The notes beneath the pieces are model-generated. The model was given only the letters and a program-made list of their open reading frames with translations. It was not told where the DNA came from and did no database searches. From Bolinopsis microptera (Eukaryota > Ctenophora > Tentaculata > Lobata > Bolinopsidae), in the NCBI RefSeq assembly GCF_026151205.1, contig NC_087082.1, forward strand, positions 18,879,401 through 18,943,400: a DNA stretch of 64,000 bases. Reading direction: 5' to 3'. The position numbers and the translations under genes were made by a program. Below, piece after piece: positions 1 through 11,134 of this stretch. The first letter of the stretch is position 1; each line of letters begins with the position of its first letter.

Positions 1-1955
1 TTGTTTTAAACAAATATTTGATAAAACAAATATTTATTTTTTATTAAATATAATTTCATAAATAAAATTACATAAAAACATCAATATTGGCAGGTGTACC
101 AAAAACCAGTCCCTAAACAAACATCCTGGCCCCTTTTTGTCTTTGGTCCTCCCTCAATAGTATGTTTTTGGAGAAAAAAAAATGAATATCATCATGAATA
201 AATTAATATTTAAATAGATTATTGTGTCAAATCGACTGTAAAAACTCTCGATTTGATTATGTCAAGCTGACCTTTTTGCGGTCTGAAGTTTTCCTTCGAG
301 GTATTCAACCCGCTTTCTCTTTTCTCCCAATCCCTTCTGAAGAGTGTTTGACTCCATTAGGTAAGACATGTCTTTTTTAATCTCTGCCTTTTTTACGAGA
401 TGTAAAGTGAGGGCCCGTAAAGTGAGGGGCTGTAAAGTTTACGAGATGTAAAGGGAGGGGCTGTAATTAGAGGGGCTGTAAAGTTTACGAGATGTAAAGT
501 GAGGGCCTGTAAACTAGTGATGAGGCATTTTCAATTAACTTTTTCACACTTCAATGTCGATTAAATACACGATCATCTCGTGTACCTTACCTAGCCAGCT
601 GTAGTTACATTGTGAATATCTCTAACAAAGTTACATCCCCCTCCTATCACTTTTAATTTTCCTACATCATAATTTTAAATTCTCATTTTCACTTATATCA
701 AATATAATTACATAAATTCGAGAACAGTGATCATTTGAAATGATACTACATGAAACTTTGAACTCATAATTAAAACTCAAACAGGTTTATTAATATGAAT
801 GATGTCAGATGTGTCATAAAAAGATTAATATCATCATGAATATATTAATATTTAAATAGATTGTTGTGCCAAATTGACTGTAAAAACTCTCGATGTGATT
901 ATGTCAAGCTGATCTTTTTGCGGTCTGAAGTTTTCCTTCGAGGTATTCAACCCGCTTTCTCTTTTTTCCCAATCCCTTCCGAAGAGTGTTTGACTCCATT
1001 TATAATAGGTAAGACATGTCTTTTTTAATCTCTGCCTTTTCGGCAAGCTTGTCTCTTCAACAATCTTGAAGCTGGCTACAACCCCACTTTATAGCATCTC
1101 AGGTTTCTCTTAGAGATGATCGTGTACATAGCCAGCTGTAGTTACATTGTGAATATCTCTAACAAAGTTACATCCCCCTCCTATCACCTTTAATTTTCCT
1201 ACATCATAATTTTAAACTCTCATTTTCACTTATATTAATAAAATTACATAAAAACATTAATATTGGCCGGTGTACCAAAAACCGGTCTCCAAACAAACAT
1301 CCTGGCCCCCTTTTTGTCTTTGGTCCTCCCTGAATAGTATGTTTTTGGAAAAAAAATTAATATCATCATGAATAAATTAATATTTAAACAGATTGTTGTG
1401 TCAAATTGACTGTAAAAACCCCCGATTTGATTATATGTCAAGCTGATCTTTTTGCGGTCTGAAGTTTTCCTTCGAGGTATTCAACCCGCTTTCTCTTTTC
1501 TCCCAATCCCTTCCGAAGAGTGTTTGACTCCATTTATAGGTAAGACATGTCTTTTTTAATTTCTGCCTTTTCGGCAAGCTTGTTTGCCCTCTCTTCAACA
1601 ATCTTGAAGCTGGCTACAACCCCACTTTATAGCATCTCAGGTTTCTCTTAGAGATGATCGTGTACATAGCCAGCTGTAGTTACATTGTGAATATCTCTAA
1701 CAAAGTTACATCCCCCTCCTATCACCTTTAATTTTCCTACATCATAATTTTCAACTCTCATTTTTACTTATATTAATAAAACAAATATTTAATAAAACAA
1801 ATATTTATTTTTTATTAAATATAATTACATAAATATAACGGTAATTACATAAAAACATCAATATTGGCCAGTGTACCTAAAACCGGTCCCCAAACAAACA
1901 TCATGGCCCCCTTTTTGTCTTTGGTCCTCCCTGAATAGTATGTTTTTGGAACACG
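1..1955. repeat. Tandem array of a degenerate ~0.5-0.6 kb unit
   Basis: The same blocks recur in order: a block containing ATCCTGGCCCC near 120-170, 1300-1345 and 1900-1945; a block containing TTTTTGCGGTCTGAAG near 270-340, 915-990 and 1450-1520; and a block containing CCCCTCCTATCAC near 640-680, 1173-1215 and 1706-1750. This gives three fairly complete units and the start of a fourth, differing by small indels. The short open frames inside it do not hold between copies, so I do not call a gene. Confidence 0.85.
395..510. repeat. Short minisatellite, GTAAAGTGAGGGGCT type
   Basis: Variants of a GTAAAG(T/G)GAGGG(G)C(C/T)TGTAAA motif, with an intervening TTTACGAGATGTAAAG, repeat about five times. 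The array is present only in the first of the ~0.6 kb units, so it expanded after those units formed. Confidence 0.7.
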
Positions 1956-2564
1956 CGAAAATTATTTAGTACAATAATGTAACGGAAATAATTTCTCCTC
2001 GTGTTCCAAAAGCACGCGCGGTCCTGGTGTACTTTTTGTAGAAATAACATATGGCGCTAAATTCAATTCCCCTCCTTCTTATTTACATGAAAAGGATCAC
2101 TGTTTTTATATTCTACACTGAAGTTACAGTGACCTGTGACGAGACACTAACAAGTTGAAATGAATTGAGTATTAGATATTGGGCTGTCATTATTTTCAAG
2201 TTTTCCGCTTTGTCCTTCTCGTATGATTTTGTAAAGCGCTTAACTGTTTGACGAGCAATAAGTGTCATACTCATGCTATCTTCAAGGTGAAATGAAATGT
2301 GCTGCAAATATGCATGTGAAGTGCAGAAGTGGGCCCCGAATGTGAAATGGGCCCCTAATAGCAATGCTGCAAAGTTTGCATGTTACGAATTATTACAAAG
2401 CTGCGAAGTTTGCATGTTCAGACTTCAGGTCCCTGTTACGAATTAGTACAAAGCTCTCGTTCTGTCCGTTCGTCTTTCCTTAAGTTCACAACTTGTGCAG
2501 GCTAAATAATTGGCCCCGAATATAGCAAGTTTAGCAATTTCAGGACCCTGTCCCGCATCAAAAC
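1956..2564. other. Intergenic, no gene seen
   Basis: No convincing gene. A GCAAAGTTTGCATGTT-like stretch is imperfectly duplicated near 2369-2390 and 2399-2420, each followed by TTACGAATTA(T/G)TACAAAGCT within the next 50 bases. Confidence 0.5.
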
Positions 2565-3899
2565 GAACTCCCCTGGCTCTTTATCTGTCTTTCTTTAGTT
2601 CAACTCGCACATTATTTCACAGGAACTCCCCTGGCTCTTTATCTGTCTTTCTTTAGTTCAACTCGCACATTATTTCACAGGAACTCCCCTGGCTCTTTAT
2701 CTGTCTTTCTTTGGTTCAACTCGCACATTATTTCACAGGAACTCCCCTGGCTCTTTATCTGCCTTTCTTTAGTTCAACTCGCACATTATTTCACAGGAAC
2801 TCCCCTGGCTCTTTATCTGTCTTTCTTTGGTTCAACTCGCACATTATTTCACAGGAACTCCCCTGGCTCTTTATCTGTCTTTCTTTGGTTCAACTCGCAC
2901 ATTATTTCACAGGAACTCCCCTGGCTCTTTATCTGTCTTTCTTTAGTTCAACTCGCACATTATTTCACAGGAACTCCCCTGGCTCTTTATCTGTCTTTCT
3001 TTGGTTCAACTCGCACATTATTTCACAGGAACTCCCCTGGCTCTTTATCTGTCTTTCTTTAGTTCAGCTCGCACATTATTTCACAGGAACTCCCCTGGCT
3101 CTTTATCTGTCTTTCTTAGGTTCAACTCGCACATTATTTCACAGGAACTCCCCTGGCTCTTTATCTGTCTTTCTTTGGTTCAACTCGCACATTATTTCAC
3201 AGGAACTCCCCTGGCTCTTTATCTGCCTTTCTTTGGTTCAACTCGCACATTATTTCACAAGAACTCCCCTGGCTCTTTATCTGTCTTTCTTTGGTTCAAC
3301 TCGCACATTATTTCACAAGAACTCCCCTGGCTCTTTATCTGTCTTTCTTTGGTTCAACTCGCACATTATTTCACAAGAACTCCCCTGGCTCTTTATCTGT
3401 CTTTCTTTGGTTCAACTCCCACATTATTTCACAGGAACTCCCCTGGCTCTTTATCTGTCTTTCTTTGGTTCAACTCCCACATTATTTCACAGGAACTCCC
3501 CTGGCTCTTTATCTGTCTTTCTTTGGTTCAACTCGCACATTATTTCACAAGAACTCCCCTGGCTCTTTATCTGTCTTTCTTAGGTTCAACTCGCACATTA
3601 TTTCACAGGAACTCCCCTGGCTCTTTATCTGTCTTTCTTTGGTTCAACTCCCACATTATTTCACAGGAACTCCCCTGGCTCTTTATCTGTCTTTCTTTGG
3701 TTCAACTCCCACATTATTTCACAGGAACTCCCCTGGCTCTTTAGCTGTCTTTCTTTGGTTCAACTCCCACATTATTTCACAGGAACTCCCCTGGCTCTTT
3801 ATCTGTCTTTCTTTGGTTCAACTCCCACATTATTTCACAGGAACTCCCCTGGTTCTTTATCTGTCTTTCTTTGGTTCAACTCGCACATTATTTCACAGG
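2565..3899. repeat. 58-bp minisatellite, 23 copies
   Basis: A 58-bp unit (GAACTCCCCTGGCTC... to ...CACATTATTTCACAG) repeats head to tail 23 times with very few substitutions: TTTA/TTTG/TTAG in the middle, CTCGCAC/CTCCCAC, and CACAG/CACAA near the end. Because 58 leaves remainder 1 on division by 3 and the unit lacks stops in the plus frames, overlapping open frames of up to 290 codons run through it, each with a 58-residue super-period. I take these as a by-product of the repeat, not as genes. Confidence 0.97.
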
Positions 3900-4433
3900 C
3901 AACGTTGTTGACGTATTTGTATAGCTCCGGGTCCAAAATAACAGGATCCGGGAGCCTTCAAAAATCGGTGATTCTTCTAGCTCAGTTGATTGTGATGTTA
4001 CCTGTGGTGGCGTTACTGCTCGTTCTGTAATTCAGACTCTTCTATCAGTACACGTTCTAGATATTAATTTTGGAGATATTAATATGAATGTTTATCGTTT
4101 TAGGACAAGGGGAAAAATATCTGTTTTGAAAAATCTCAGCTATACTGTCTGAGCTATTAGGGATCTGTCTTGGAGCTCTTTCAACTCTTCCATATTTTGC
4201 TCCTCGTTGAGCACATCTAATTAATCTCGTGTGGGCTTTTTGTACAGCATAGTGCTCCTTTCTTCAGTTCTAATAAGTATTGGGCAGTATGCCAAGTATT
4301 GGGCAGAGTTGAAATTATACAACTTCTCAATCTTCCTATCCTATTGAAATAAAAAACTATCTTGAGTTTATGATATTTAATAAGACTGTACAGTGTAATG
4401 AGGTTTTCATTCTATCAAAATGGTGCTCATGTA
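3900..4433. other. Intergenic, no gene seen
   Basis: Sequence between the minisatellite and the GA tract. The phrase GTATTGGGCAG(T/A) is locally duplicated around 4275-4305. I see no supportable coding exon. Confidence 0.45.
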
Positions 4434-4485
4434 CCTCATATTGATTGAATGGAACTTCACCACCATCGGTTGTTGAGCCAGAACC

Positions 4486-4529
<44 letters not shown>

Positions 4530-4950
4530 TCAGGATCAGAGAGAGATAGTCAGGACCTGAGAGAGAGAGAGAGTCAGGACCTGAGAGCATTAGGACCAGA
4601 GTTCTTTGTTTGAGTAACATAAGAATTTTCAGGAATAAGGAAGCGTTATTGGGCTGTAAAACCAACTTAAATCGATTTCTCGTGCAAAGTTAGTAGTTAC
4701 ATGAGGTAAAGTCACCAAAATGAGTTGCTTGCATGCTGTGTTTTCTTGTACTTTGCTCTTTGCTTCGCTCAAGTTGCAAAGCTGCAATAAACATATTGCA
4801 ACGAACATTTCTATTTGAAAATAAGATGGCAAGATTGCTAAGATGGCAAATATTTCGTTAGCGCTGCATTTATTTGCGTAACATGGCAATGTAGCAATCC
4901 GGGAGGGGCTTCATATTGATTGAATGGAACTTCACCACTATCGGTTGTTA
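4434..4950. repeat. GA microsatellite between ~40-bp direct repeats
   Basis: A (GA)n tract at 4491-4526 continues as interrupted GAGAGA/GTCAGGACCT units to about 4594. The interval is bounded by two near-identical ~40-bp direct repeats (ATTGATTGAATGGAACTTCA..., 4440-4476 and 4916-4952), one mismatch apart. This looks like a local duplication or a strand-slippage expansion. The minus open frame through it translates mostly as Leu/Ser and is not a gene. Confidence 0.85.
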
Positions 4951-5149
4951 ATGCTGATTTTGATATGTATTTCCGTTTTTACTGACTTTTCCGTTGCCTC
5001 ATCCCATGTAGGTCCCTAAACCCGATTTTGCTTTTAAATAACAAATAGGGGAAAAACTATAACTGGCAGGCGCAGGTGCCCTTTTCAGGGTCTTAGGTTT
5101 GCGAGGGATTGACTTTGAGGTTAGGGTTGGTGGTTCGGAGGTTCTACCT

Positions 5150-5268
5150 AATAACATTATAAAAGGTTACTAATTATTTCAAATATATAATATTTATAGT
5201 CCTCTATAAAGTAACAATTTGTGTCACTTCAGCCTTATCCTGCTCACTGAGCCGGCTATTTCTGAATA
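5150..5268 (-). repeat. Copy of the SEQDKAEVTQ tail module
   Basis: This contains the recurring sequence TATTTATAGTCCTCTATAA...GTCACTTCAGCCTTATCC...GAGCCGGCTATTTCTGA. On the minus strand it reads LSEQDKAEV followed by TQ and a stop soon after. It is immediately followed on the plus strand by GCATAAGAAGCATTACCTC, the donor region of the NMKG module. Confidence 0.75.
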
Positions 5269-5624
5269 ATGCATAAGAAGCATTACCTCTAAATCTGGAG
5301 TGACCTAACTTTATGTTATACAATATAAAGGGCTTCATTTAGGTTTCAGGGTGCAACAGCGGAAGGGTTTGTAGTGACGGTAGTTTGGAATTAGAAATCG
5401 ATATCGAGGAATTGGTTGATGTCCTGAAATATGTAACGGGGTTTAAGATTATTATTTGAAATAGACCGTATTATATATCTCTAAGGTGACCGTTTCTCAA
5501 ATGATATCCCACTACTTGGCCTTTTACTGCCAATGTTGAAGTAGGGTTTGGAGGTGGTTTTTTTCCATCTTGCTATGACAGTAGTTGTAAATTCTCCTGC
5601 CCGCTTACGTCTTTTATGTACAAT

Positions 5625-6497
5625 GCTTACTATATATACTTACGTCTATTATGTACTATTCCGCCGTGGATTCTCTTCCTTAGCATAGGACCCGGTCCTA
5701 TTTGATCTTTTTGTGTCAGGAATCTTAATTTATTTTGATTTCTCATCATTTTAATGTCTCGTGACTACGCTCCTGAGTCTGGTCCTCTTATTTATGTCAG
5801 TTTCCGTTACACCTGCATCTACCTTTCCTCCGTTGGATGTTAATACCGTTTACATTTATAGTCCTCTATAGCTATAAGGGGGGGGGGGGGGGGGGGGGGG
5901 GGGTCCAAGGGGAACTTTGGGGAACTTTGGGAAAGTCCCCCAAGATTTCTGAAGTTCCCCAAAAAAAGTTCCCCGAAACTCCCCAAAGTTCCCCAAAATC
6001 CCCCAAAATTATTCAAAATTATTCAAAATTATTCAAAATTATTCAAAATTATTCAAAATTATTCAAAATTATTCAAAATTATTCAAAATTATTCAAAATT
6101 ATTCAAAATTATTCAAAATTTCTCTAATATACATTAATACCCATTAATGTTAACATGTATGTTATTATAAGGTATAATCTTAACTTACTTATACTTGTTG
6201 ATACTTGCAGCATGATAATTTTTTTGGCATGATAATTTTTTTGGGGAACTTTGGGGAATTTTGGGGAACTATCTAAAGTTCCCCAAAAAAAAGTTCCCCA
6301 AAATTCCCCAAAATTATTTGTTTCATTGATAATTTTTTGGGGAACTTTGGGAAAGTCCCCCAGGTTTCCTGAAGTTCCCCAAAAAAAGTTCCCCAAAACT
6401 CCCCAAAGTTCCCCTTGGACCCCCCCCCCCCCCTATAAGGTATTTATAGTCCTAAACTATAAGGTAACAATTTGTGTCACTTCAGCCTTATTCTGCT
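5625..6497. repeat. Duplicated block A, interrupted by a MITE
   Basis: Matches 7163-7475 (block B), starting at ACTTACGTCTATTATG and ending in the tail module. Shared landmarks are CCGCCGTGGATTCTC, TAGCATAGGACCCGG, CTCCGTTGGATGT and ACATTTATAGT. Block A differs mainly by the 556-bp insertion at 5878-6433. Confidence 0.85.
5878..6433. mobile_element. MITE with poly-G/poly-C termini and 8-bp target duplication
   Basis: The element starts with 26 G residues (5878-5903) and ends with 14 C (6420-6433). Just inside are long inverted repeats: GTCCAAGGGGAACTTTGGGG on the left and its complement on the right. The centre holds about 12 copies of a 10-bp unit (AAAATTATTC, about 6003-6120) and many GGGGAACTTT/TTCCCCAAAA repeats. 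It is flanked by direct copies of CTATAAGG (5872-5879 and 6433-6440), found once at the empty site (7405-7412). An 8-bp duplication would fit a hAT-like mobiliser, but no transposase is present and the family is unknown. Open frames inside are repeat artefacts. Confidence 0.88.
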
Positions 6498-6699
6498 ATA
6501 TAAAATGATTTTTTACCAACATAGAACTCTATCCCACGGTCCAAGGAACTATCCCGAAATTTACTTTGATGAGGTAGTTTATGGATTAGTAGATGGGCGA
6601 AAAATACCACCTAAGGGTTATAAGACTGTTTTAGATTTGGTGAAAAAGTCTAAGATACCCAAGAGACTGCTTGCTAAGCGTTTCCATAAATATTTGTAA
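6472..6699 (+). CDS. Possible small ORF, 75 codons
   Basis: A plus-strand open frame from an ATG; a second ATG lies at codon 12. The C-terminal half looks protein-like: YFDEVVYGLVDGRKIPPKGY, then a lysine-rich end (KKSKIPKRLLAKRFHKYL). The first residues overlap the repeated tail module, so the real coding part, if any, probably begins after it. I do not recognise a family. It is one of very few plus-strand candidates, and could be a fragment of a decayed gene. Confidence 0.3.
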   Translation: MCHFSLILLYKMIFYQHRTLSHGPRNYPEIYFDEVVYGLVDGRKIPPKGYKTVLDLVKKSKIPKRLLAKRFHKYL

Positions 6700-7162
6700 G
6701 ATGTATACGGTTTACATTAATTTTATTCCTTAATAATACGGAAACATGATGAGGTAGACAATTGTTTATCATGAAATTGTTTTGTGTAATGTTGATACTC
6801 TATACGCTAATTTTCTATTTAAAAAAATATATGTTAAGGTGTTTACCTTGTAAAAATTTAATATTAAACGGTATGAAAACTTACGGGTGGTAAGGTTTTG
6901 GTTGGTTCTGGATCTCGCTGAAGATATAGGAGTTGAGATAAAGCCTCAGTTTTGAATTATCTCTTTAATCTAGATAGAGTACCTACACTTTGAAAGTTGT
7001 TTAGTATTTGGAAGTGGTCGGTATCATTTTAGAGTTCTAAATAGTCTCACCTTGACACATTACCTTGACACATTACTCAAGAGCTCATCGAGCTCGTCTA
7101 AATCGTCGGCCACGTCGGGTGCTGAGGTGACCCTGAACAAATTATTATTTGATCATTATATA
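6700..7162. other. Intergenic with repeat fragments
   Basis: No gene. The part near 6895-7070 (a region containing TCTCGCTGAAGATATAGGAG and TTTAATCTAGATAGAGTACC) recurs at 11300-11460, 13115-13145 and 32715-32830. Confidence 0.5.
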
Positions 7163-7475
7163 CTTACGTCTATTATGTACTATTCCGCCGTGGATTCTCT
7201 TCCTTAGCATAGGACCCGGTCCTATTTGATCTTTTTGTGCCAGTAATCTTAATTTATTTTGATTCCTCATCACTTATGTCTCGTGACTACGCTCCTGTGC
7301 TGTGTCTGGTCCTCTTAATTATGTCAGTTTCCGTTACACTTGCATGCGCATCTACCTCCCCTCCGTTGGATGTCAATACTGTTTACATTTATAGTATACT
7401 ATAACTATAAGGTATTTATAGTCCTCTATAAGGTAACAATTTGTGTCACTTCAGCCTTATTCTGCTCACTGAGCC
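7163..7475. repeat. Duplicated block B with the empty MITE site
   Basis: Uninterrupted partner of 5625-6497. CTATAAGG occurs once at 7405-7412, followed directly by TATTTATAGTCC, which is the pre-insertion state of the poly-G MITE. It ends in a tail-module copy. Confidence 0.85.
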
Positions 7476-7760
7476 GGCTATTTCTGAATAATGACTTTGG
7501 TCCTCTGAGACGAGTAGCTCAACAGTTTTTCATCCAGATGTCTAAACATGCTGCTGATATACACTGTGCTCACATCGTTAGGCGGTGTCTCTTTTTCGAA
7601 TAGTTTATTAGACAATTTTTGTCAATTTCAGGTTGATTTAATTATCTATAAGTTTAATTAAGTTTCCCTCTGTTTAATCAAGACATCTTGCAACTTTGAA
7701 AAAGTACAGCAAATTTACCTGAACTTCTAAAATTATTGATATCAGCATAAGAAGCATTAC

Positions 7761-8135
7761 CTCCAGATTTGGGATGGGCTGTGATTCCCACCACCGGTAT
7801 ATTTCCACCTCCCCTCCCTCCTCGACTGGACCTTGAAAGGTAGACCTCACTAAACCCATGCCCGTTTTTCGACTTCTTCACCGTGCTGATCCCGACGTAG
7901 TAAACAATTCCGGAAAATACCTCTAAATCTGGAGTGGGTTGGGAGCTCCACCAGAGGTAGATCGTGGGGGTTTTAGAGTTGGTTGAGTTGGGGTTGGTGG
8001 GGTTGGTGCAGGTGGGGTTGGTGCTTTGGAGGCTGGTGCTTTGGAGGTTGAAGGTGGTCGGGACACCGCCATCAACCCGGATAACTCCATGTAGTTGTCT
8101 TATAGAAAACGGAGTTTCTTGGTATTTAGTGTATG
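7761..8135 (-). pseudogene. NMKG/EEGGE-module exon with a 5-bp frameshift
   Basis: Read right to left, an acceptor (TTGACTAG, 8136-8139) opens a frame beginning YTKYQETPF. It passes a Thr/Asn/Pro-rich linker, then IYLWWSSQPTPDLE, then a module starting FSGIVYYVGISTVKKSKNG and FSEVYLSR. The paralogue at 8924-9250 keeps STSVEEGGEVEIYRWW here. This copy lacks 5 bases near 7830, so its frame shifts to a glycine-rich reading before the expected donor (CTGGAG|GTAATG, 7760/7761). The function is unknown. The motif pattern (VxxxGxxxxxxK...S..YLS) is compatible with a small beta-barrel such as an OB-fold, but that is inference. This is a relic, or the lesion is an assembly error. Confidence 0.6.
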
Positions 8136-8255
8136 CTAGTCAAGCTCTAGTCACGAAGCACAAACGGCAGGGCGTACCGTAAGGTATAAATGAAACGAGT
8201 ATATTAAAATGGATAATTAATTAAATGGAAAAGCAATACAAAGTGGCCTCCCGAG

Positions 8256-8504
8256 CTAATGAGGGCTGCTGTATGGCTCTGTGCTGGGCGAGGTGGGGCT
8301 GTGGAAATAGGGCGGGGGCGCCGGTTGGGTGTCCATTCTTGCCGCCTGTTGATCCGCCAAGTACTCCAATTCCACTGTTAGGTCTCTTATTCTTCTTTCT
8401 GCCCGCCTGGGGCGTTTCTTGAGTTCTTCTAACTCTTTCAGGTCGTCGGTATACGCACTGCTGATGGCAGTAACGGCCTTCATCAGGTCCCTTGATGATG
8501 ACAT
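8256..8504 (-). CDS. Small coiled-coil/proline-tail protein, 82 aa
   Basis: Starts at ATG (8502-8504) just after a possible acceptor (TTTTCTAG). Residues ~15-50 are rich in E, K, R and L (ELEELKKRPRRAERRIRDL) and should form a short coiled coil. The tail is Pro/Ser-rich (TQPAPPPYFHSP) and ends at a stop at 8256-8258. It lies between the two NMKG-module loci on the same strand, so it could be an independent small gene or a first exon. I do not recognise a family. The E/R-rich coil resembles in composition the long coil gene at 17.4-19.2 kb. Confidence 0.45.
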   Translation of the reverse strand: MSSSRDLMKAVTAISSAYTDDLKELEELKKRPRRAERRIRDLTVELEYLADQQAARMDTQPAPPPYFHSPTSPSTEPYSSPH

Positions 8505-8923
8505 GCTAGTAACTAGAAAAGTGATAGAAGGTTAGACAAGCGGATAAAGGGAGGTTTAGAAGGTGAAAGGGGAATACAAAATTAAAACATAAATCTAAAA
8601 AAAATATTATTCAAGTAACAAATTTGAAGTTAAACAAATGAAACTCGTGAATAATATCCAGAACTCTCCTAATATTACATATGCCGCTGTAAACAAAGTT
8701 AATATATCGAGAACCTAACGATACTACTTTACAACATCTCTTTTGATGACCACTGCTCTACATGGGGTGTTTAGCTGAAAAATGCAAAACATGAGTGATT
8801 AAATTATCTATAAGTGTAATTAAGTTTCCCCCTGTTTTAATCAAGACATCCTGCAACTTTGAAAAAGTTTAGCGAATTCATCTGAACTTCTAAAATTATT
8901 GATATCAGCATAAGAAGCATTAC

Positions 8924-9250
8924 CTCCAGATTCGGGATGGGCTGTGATGACCACCACCGGTATATTTCCACCTCCCCTCCCTCCTCGACTGAAGTGGACC
9001 TTGAAAGGTAGACCTCACTAAACCCATGCCCGTTTTTCGACTTCTTGACCGTGCTGATCCCGACGTAGTAAACAATTCCGGAAAATACCTCTAAATCTGG
9101 AGTGGGTTGGGAGCTCCACCAGAGGTAGATATGTAGATATTATCTACTTCCTTCCTCGGCCAGCACTGTTTTTGAGAGATAAACCTCGTTATATTGTTTA
9201 CCGTTCTTCCACTTTTTTTCGTTACTAACTCTCATAAAAAACACGATTCA
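8924..9250 (-). pseudogene. Two tandem NMKG/EEGGE modules
   Basis: Reading right to left, the first module gives IVFFMRVSNEKKWKNG, then QYNEVYLSKTVLAEEG. It has one in-frame TAA before IYLWWSSQPTPDLE. The second follows without an intron: VFSGIVYYVGISTVKKSKNG, FSEVYLSRSTSVEEGGEVEI, YRWW and SQPIPNLE, ending at a canonical donor (GAG|GTAATG, 8924/8923). This is the best evidence that the ~68-residue unit is a real repeated protein domain, because two diverged copies sit in one reading frame. The second unit is intact and shows the frame lost at 7761-8135. The in-frame stop and the lack of an obvious acceptor upstream make this copy doubtful as a working gene. Confidence 0.6.
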
Positions 9251-9534
9251 TTATAATAATGATTAACTGGAAAACGTCAATAGAATAATAACTCTATTTA
9301 TTATCTCTCAATAGCTTTAAAATGATAATTATCCACAACTCGCGCAACTCACTCTAATTGTTATTAACCTTAATGATGTTCAAATATAAATAAGGATAAA
9401 TAAGGATAATATAAACCAATATAACATCATTTAGATTTTATACTCGACTTTGAGTTCTGATTAATAGCAGTTAAACTCCGGTAATAAGTTGAGAACTTTA
9501 AATTCAAGGAACGGTGTATATCATTCTACCTATG

Positions 9535-10545
9535 AACATTATATAAAAGGTTACTAATTATTACAAATATATAACATTTATAGTCCTCTATAAGGTAACA
9601 ATTTGTGTCACTTCAGCCTTAACCTGCTCACTGAGCCGGCTATTGCTGAAGTGACCGTTTCTCTTAGAATGTTGAAGTAGGGTTTGTTAAAGATACTTAG
9701 TACAACCTGAGAAATAATTATTAGAGGATAACAATCTGTGTAACATTACATTAAATCCTGCGTTAATAATCAACGTGGGATCAACTTTTAAGTAGAGTAA
9801 TTTGAATAATAGTTCATATTCATAAGCTTATTAATAGGCATTCTCAAATTATTATAATGAAAAGATATGTGATCTTCTCAGACATTTATTTGTTGTGCTT
9901 CAACAAAAAAATCAAACTGGCCTGCACTGACTTCATATGTTCTTCCATAGCCGTCTCCACTCTTTACTCTTCTGGTGCGTAGATCGAGTCAGAGGAAGCA
10001 AACATCATTGTGATCATTTCAAGGAGCAGTCCCATGCCATCATAGCCATTCTCAAAGAAAAGCGAGTAGCAGTACATGATGTCTGTGACAGCTGATGGGT
10101 CCATTTTGTCTGTCAAGGCCACTGCCGACATAGATGTTGCTGCCTTAAACTGTGCACAGTCGTTCCTAAGTCGTACAATAGTTTCCCATGTTGCAGAAAA
10201 CTTTAGTCTGTTCTCTCCTGTTATTTTTACTGGTTCACATAACATGAGAACACGCGTTGTTAAATATTTGCAGTTGTTTCTTAATTTCTTTACTGCATGA
10301 AGCTTGTCCTGCATCGGAAAATCACATTTACGATCCACTCTTCACTCTTCTGGTGCGTAGATCGTAGTTTACTTCAGTCACCAATGAAATAGATGTACAC
10401 TCACCTTTCTGATAAAAGTCAGCTAAAGCTCCATGCTACGATAGTTAGTAACAGTTAATAACAATATATATAAAGATATAACTTACTTTCAATAACACCT
10501 CCTCTGGCAACCCCTAAGCTAACTGAAGTCTGACCAGATTCTGGT
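9535..10545. repeat. 1-kb segmental duplicate, copy 1
   Basis: Aligns end to end with about 15560-16548 at high identity. It includes the tail module, an AT-rich spacer, the 124-codon open segment, and a shared AACACCTCCTCTGGCAACCC region at the far end. Beyond ~10530 the two copies diverge: copy 2 continues into a cysteine-bearing exon, copy 1 does not. Confidence 0.9.
9964..10338 (-). other. 124-codon open segment, no ATG at its start
   Basis: A minus-strand open frame beginning at GTG (VDRKCDFPMQDKLHAVKK...) and ending ...SSDSIYAPEE then stop. It has four cysteines and regular amphipathic stretches but no family I recognise. It is bounded on both sides by the same ~24-bp sequence (CTCTTCTGGTGCGTAGATCG at 9968-9987 and again near 10345-10364), so the segment looks like one unit of a partial tandem repeat. 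An in-frame TGA lies three codons upstream, so it is either an internal exon or not coding. The copy at 16006-16380 differs at five bases, four of them changing the residue. Confidence 0.4.
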
Positions 10546-11134
10546 CTGTTCTTGGAAGTGGTCCGAGCTGTGATTGCTTTCTGTTTTGTACAGATAAGTC
10601 ACGTCTTAGTGTGCTTTTGTTGTTGTAATACTGTTCACTTTCTTTGGTAAGCAGACAAGTACAAGTTCTTCCGTTGTACTTGTACCGTTGTGATGACTGT
10701 CTAAGTCTTGTCTAGATCCCTGTTTTCTTGCTGAGCGCTTGACATATTATGTCATTATTATAAGTATTAATTTTATAGGAAAGTCCTTTATACCCTTATA
10801 GTAATTAAAACATTTTGCGGCGAAATGATTACGTGCCCCGCAGATGTAGCATGTTCTTCCTTCTTTCCGACCCTGTTTAGATATTACGGGTTATGAGGGC
10901 CTGTTCTATCAATTCTTTTTGGTAAGCTAATTATTTATAGTACACATGAGTCTTTTGAGTGTAGAGCTTCATGGCACAGCATGAAAATGTTATGGGAAGG
11001 CCAGCTTTATTATTAGGATATTCTAGAACTTTCGGGATCAATCCATGAATAACGAAATGGATCTTTATATACATAACAACGTAGCCCGCTTACGTCTATT
11101 ATGTACTATCCCGCCGTGGATCATCTTCGGTTTG
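10546..11134. other. Intergenic, weak exon remnants
   Basis: No supportable gene. On the minus strand 10520-10620 is open for a stretch rich in Thr/Ser/Arg (TARTTSKNRPESGQT) running toward the shared GTAAGT donor at ~10488, but the frame homologous to the 16.5-kb cysteine exon has a stop here. Confidence 0.4.

Noticed and set aside
2565-3899. Possible CRISPR-like array
   Set aside because: Units are contiguous and identical throughout, with no variable spacers; the genome is eukaryotic.
2711-4030. Four overlapping plus-strand ORFs of 91-290 codons rich in Leu/Phe/Ser
   Set aside because: They are the three frames of the 58-bp minisatellite; each repeats every 58 residues and has no other coding evidence.
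5837-6508. ORFs rich in PQKKFP, KLFKIIQNYS and GGGG within the MITE
   Set aside because: They translate 10-bp repeats and the poly-G run of the transposable element.
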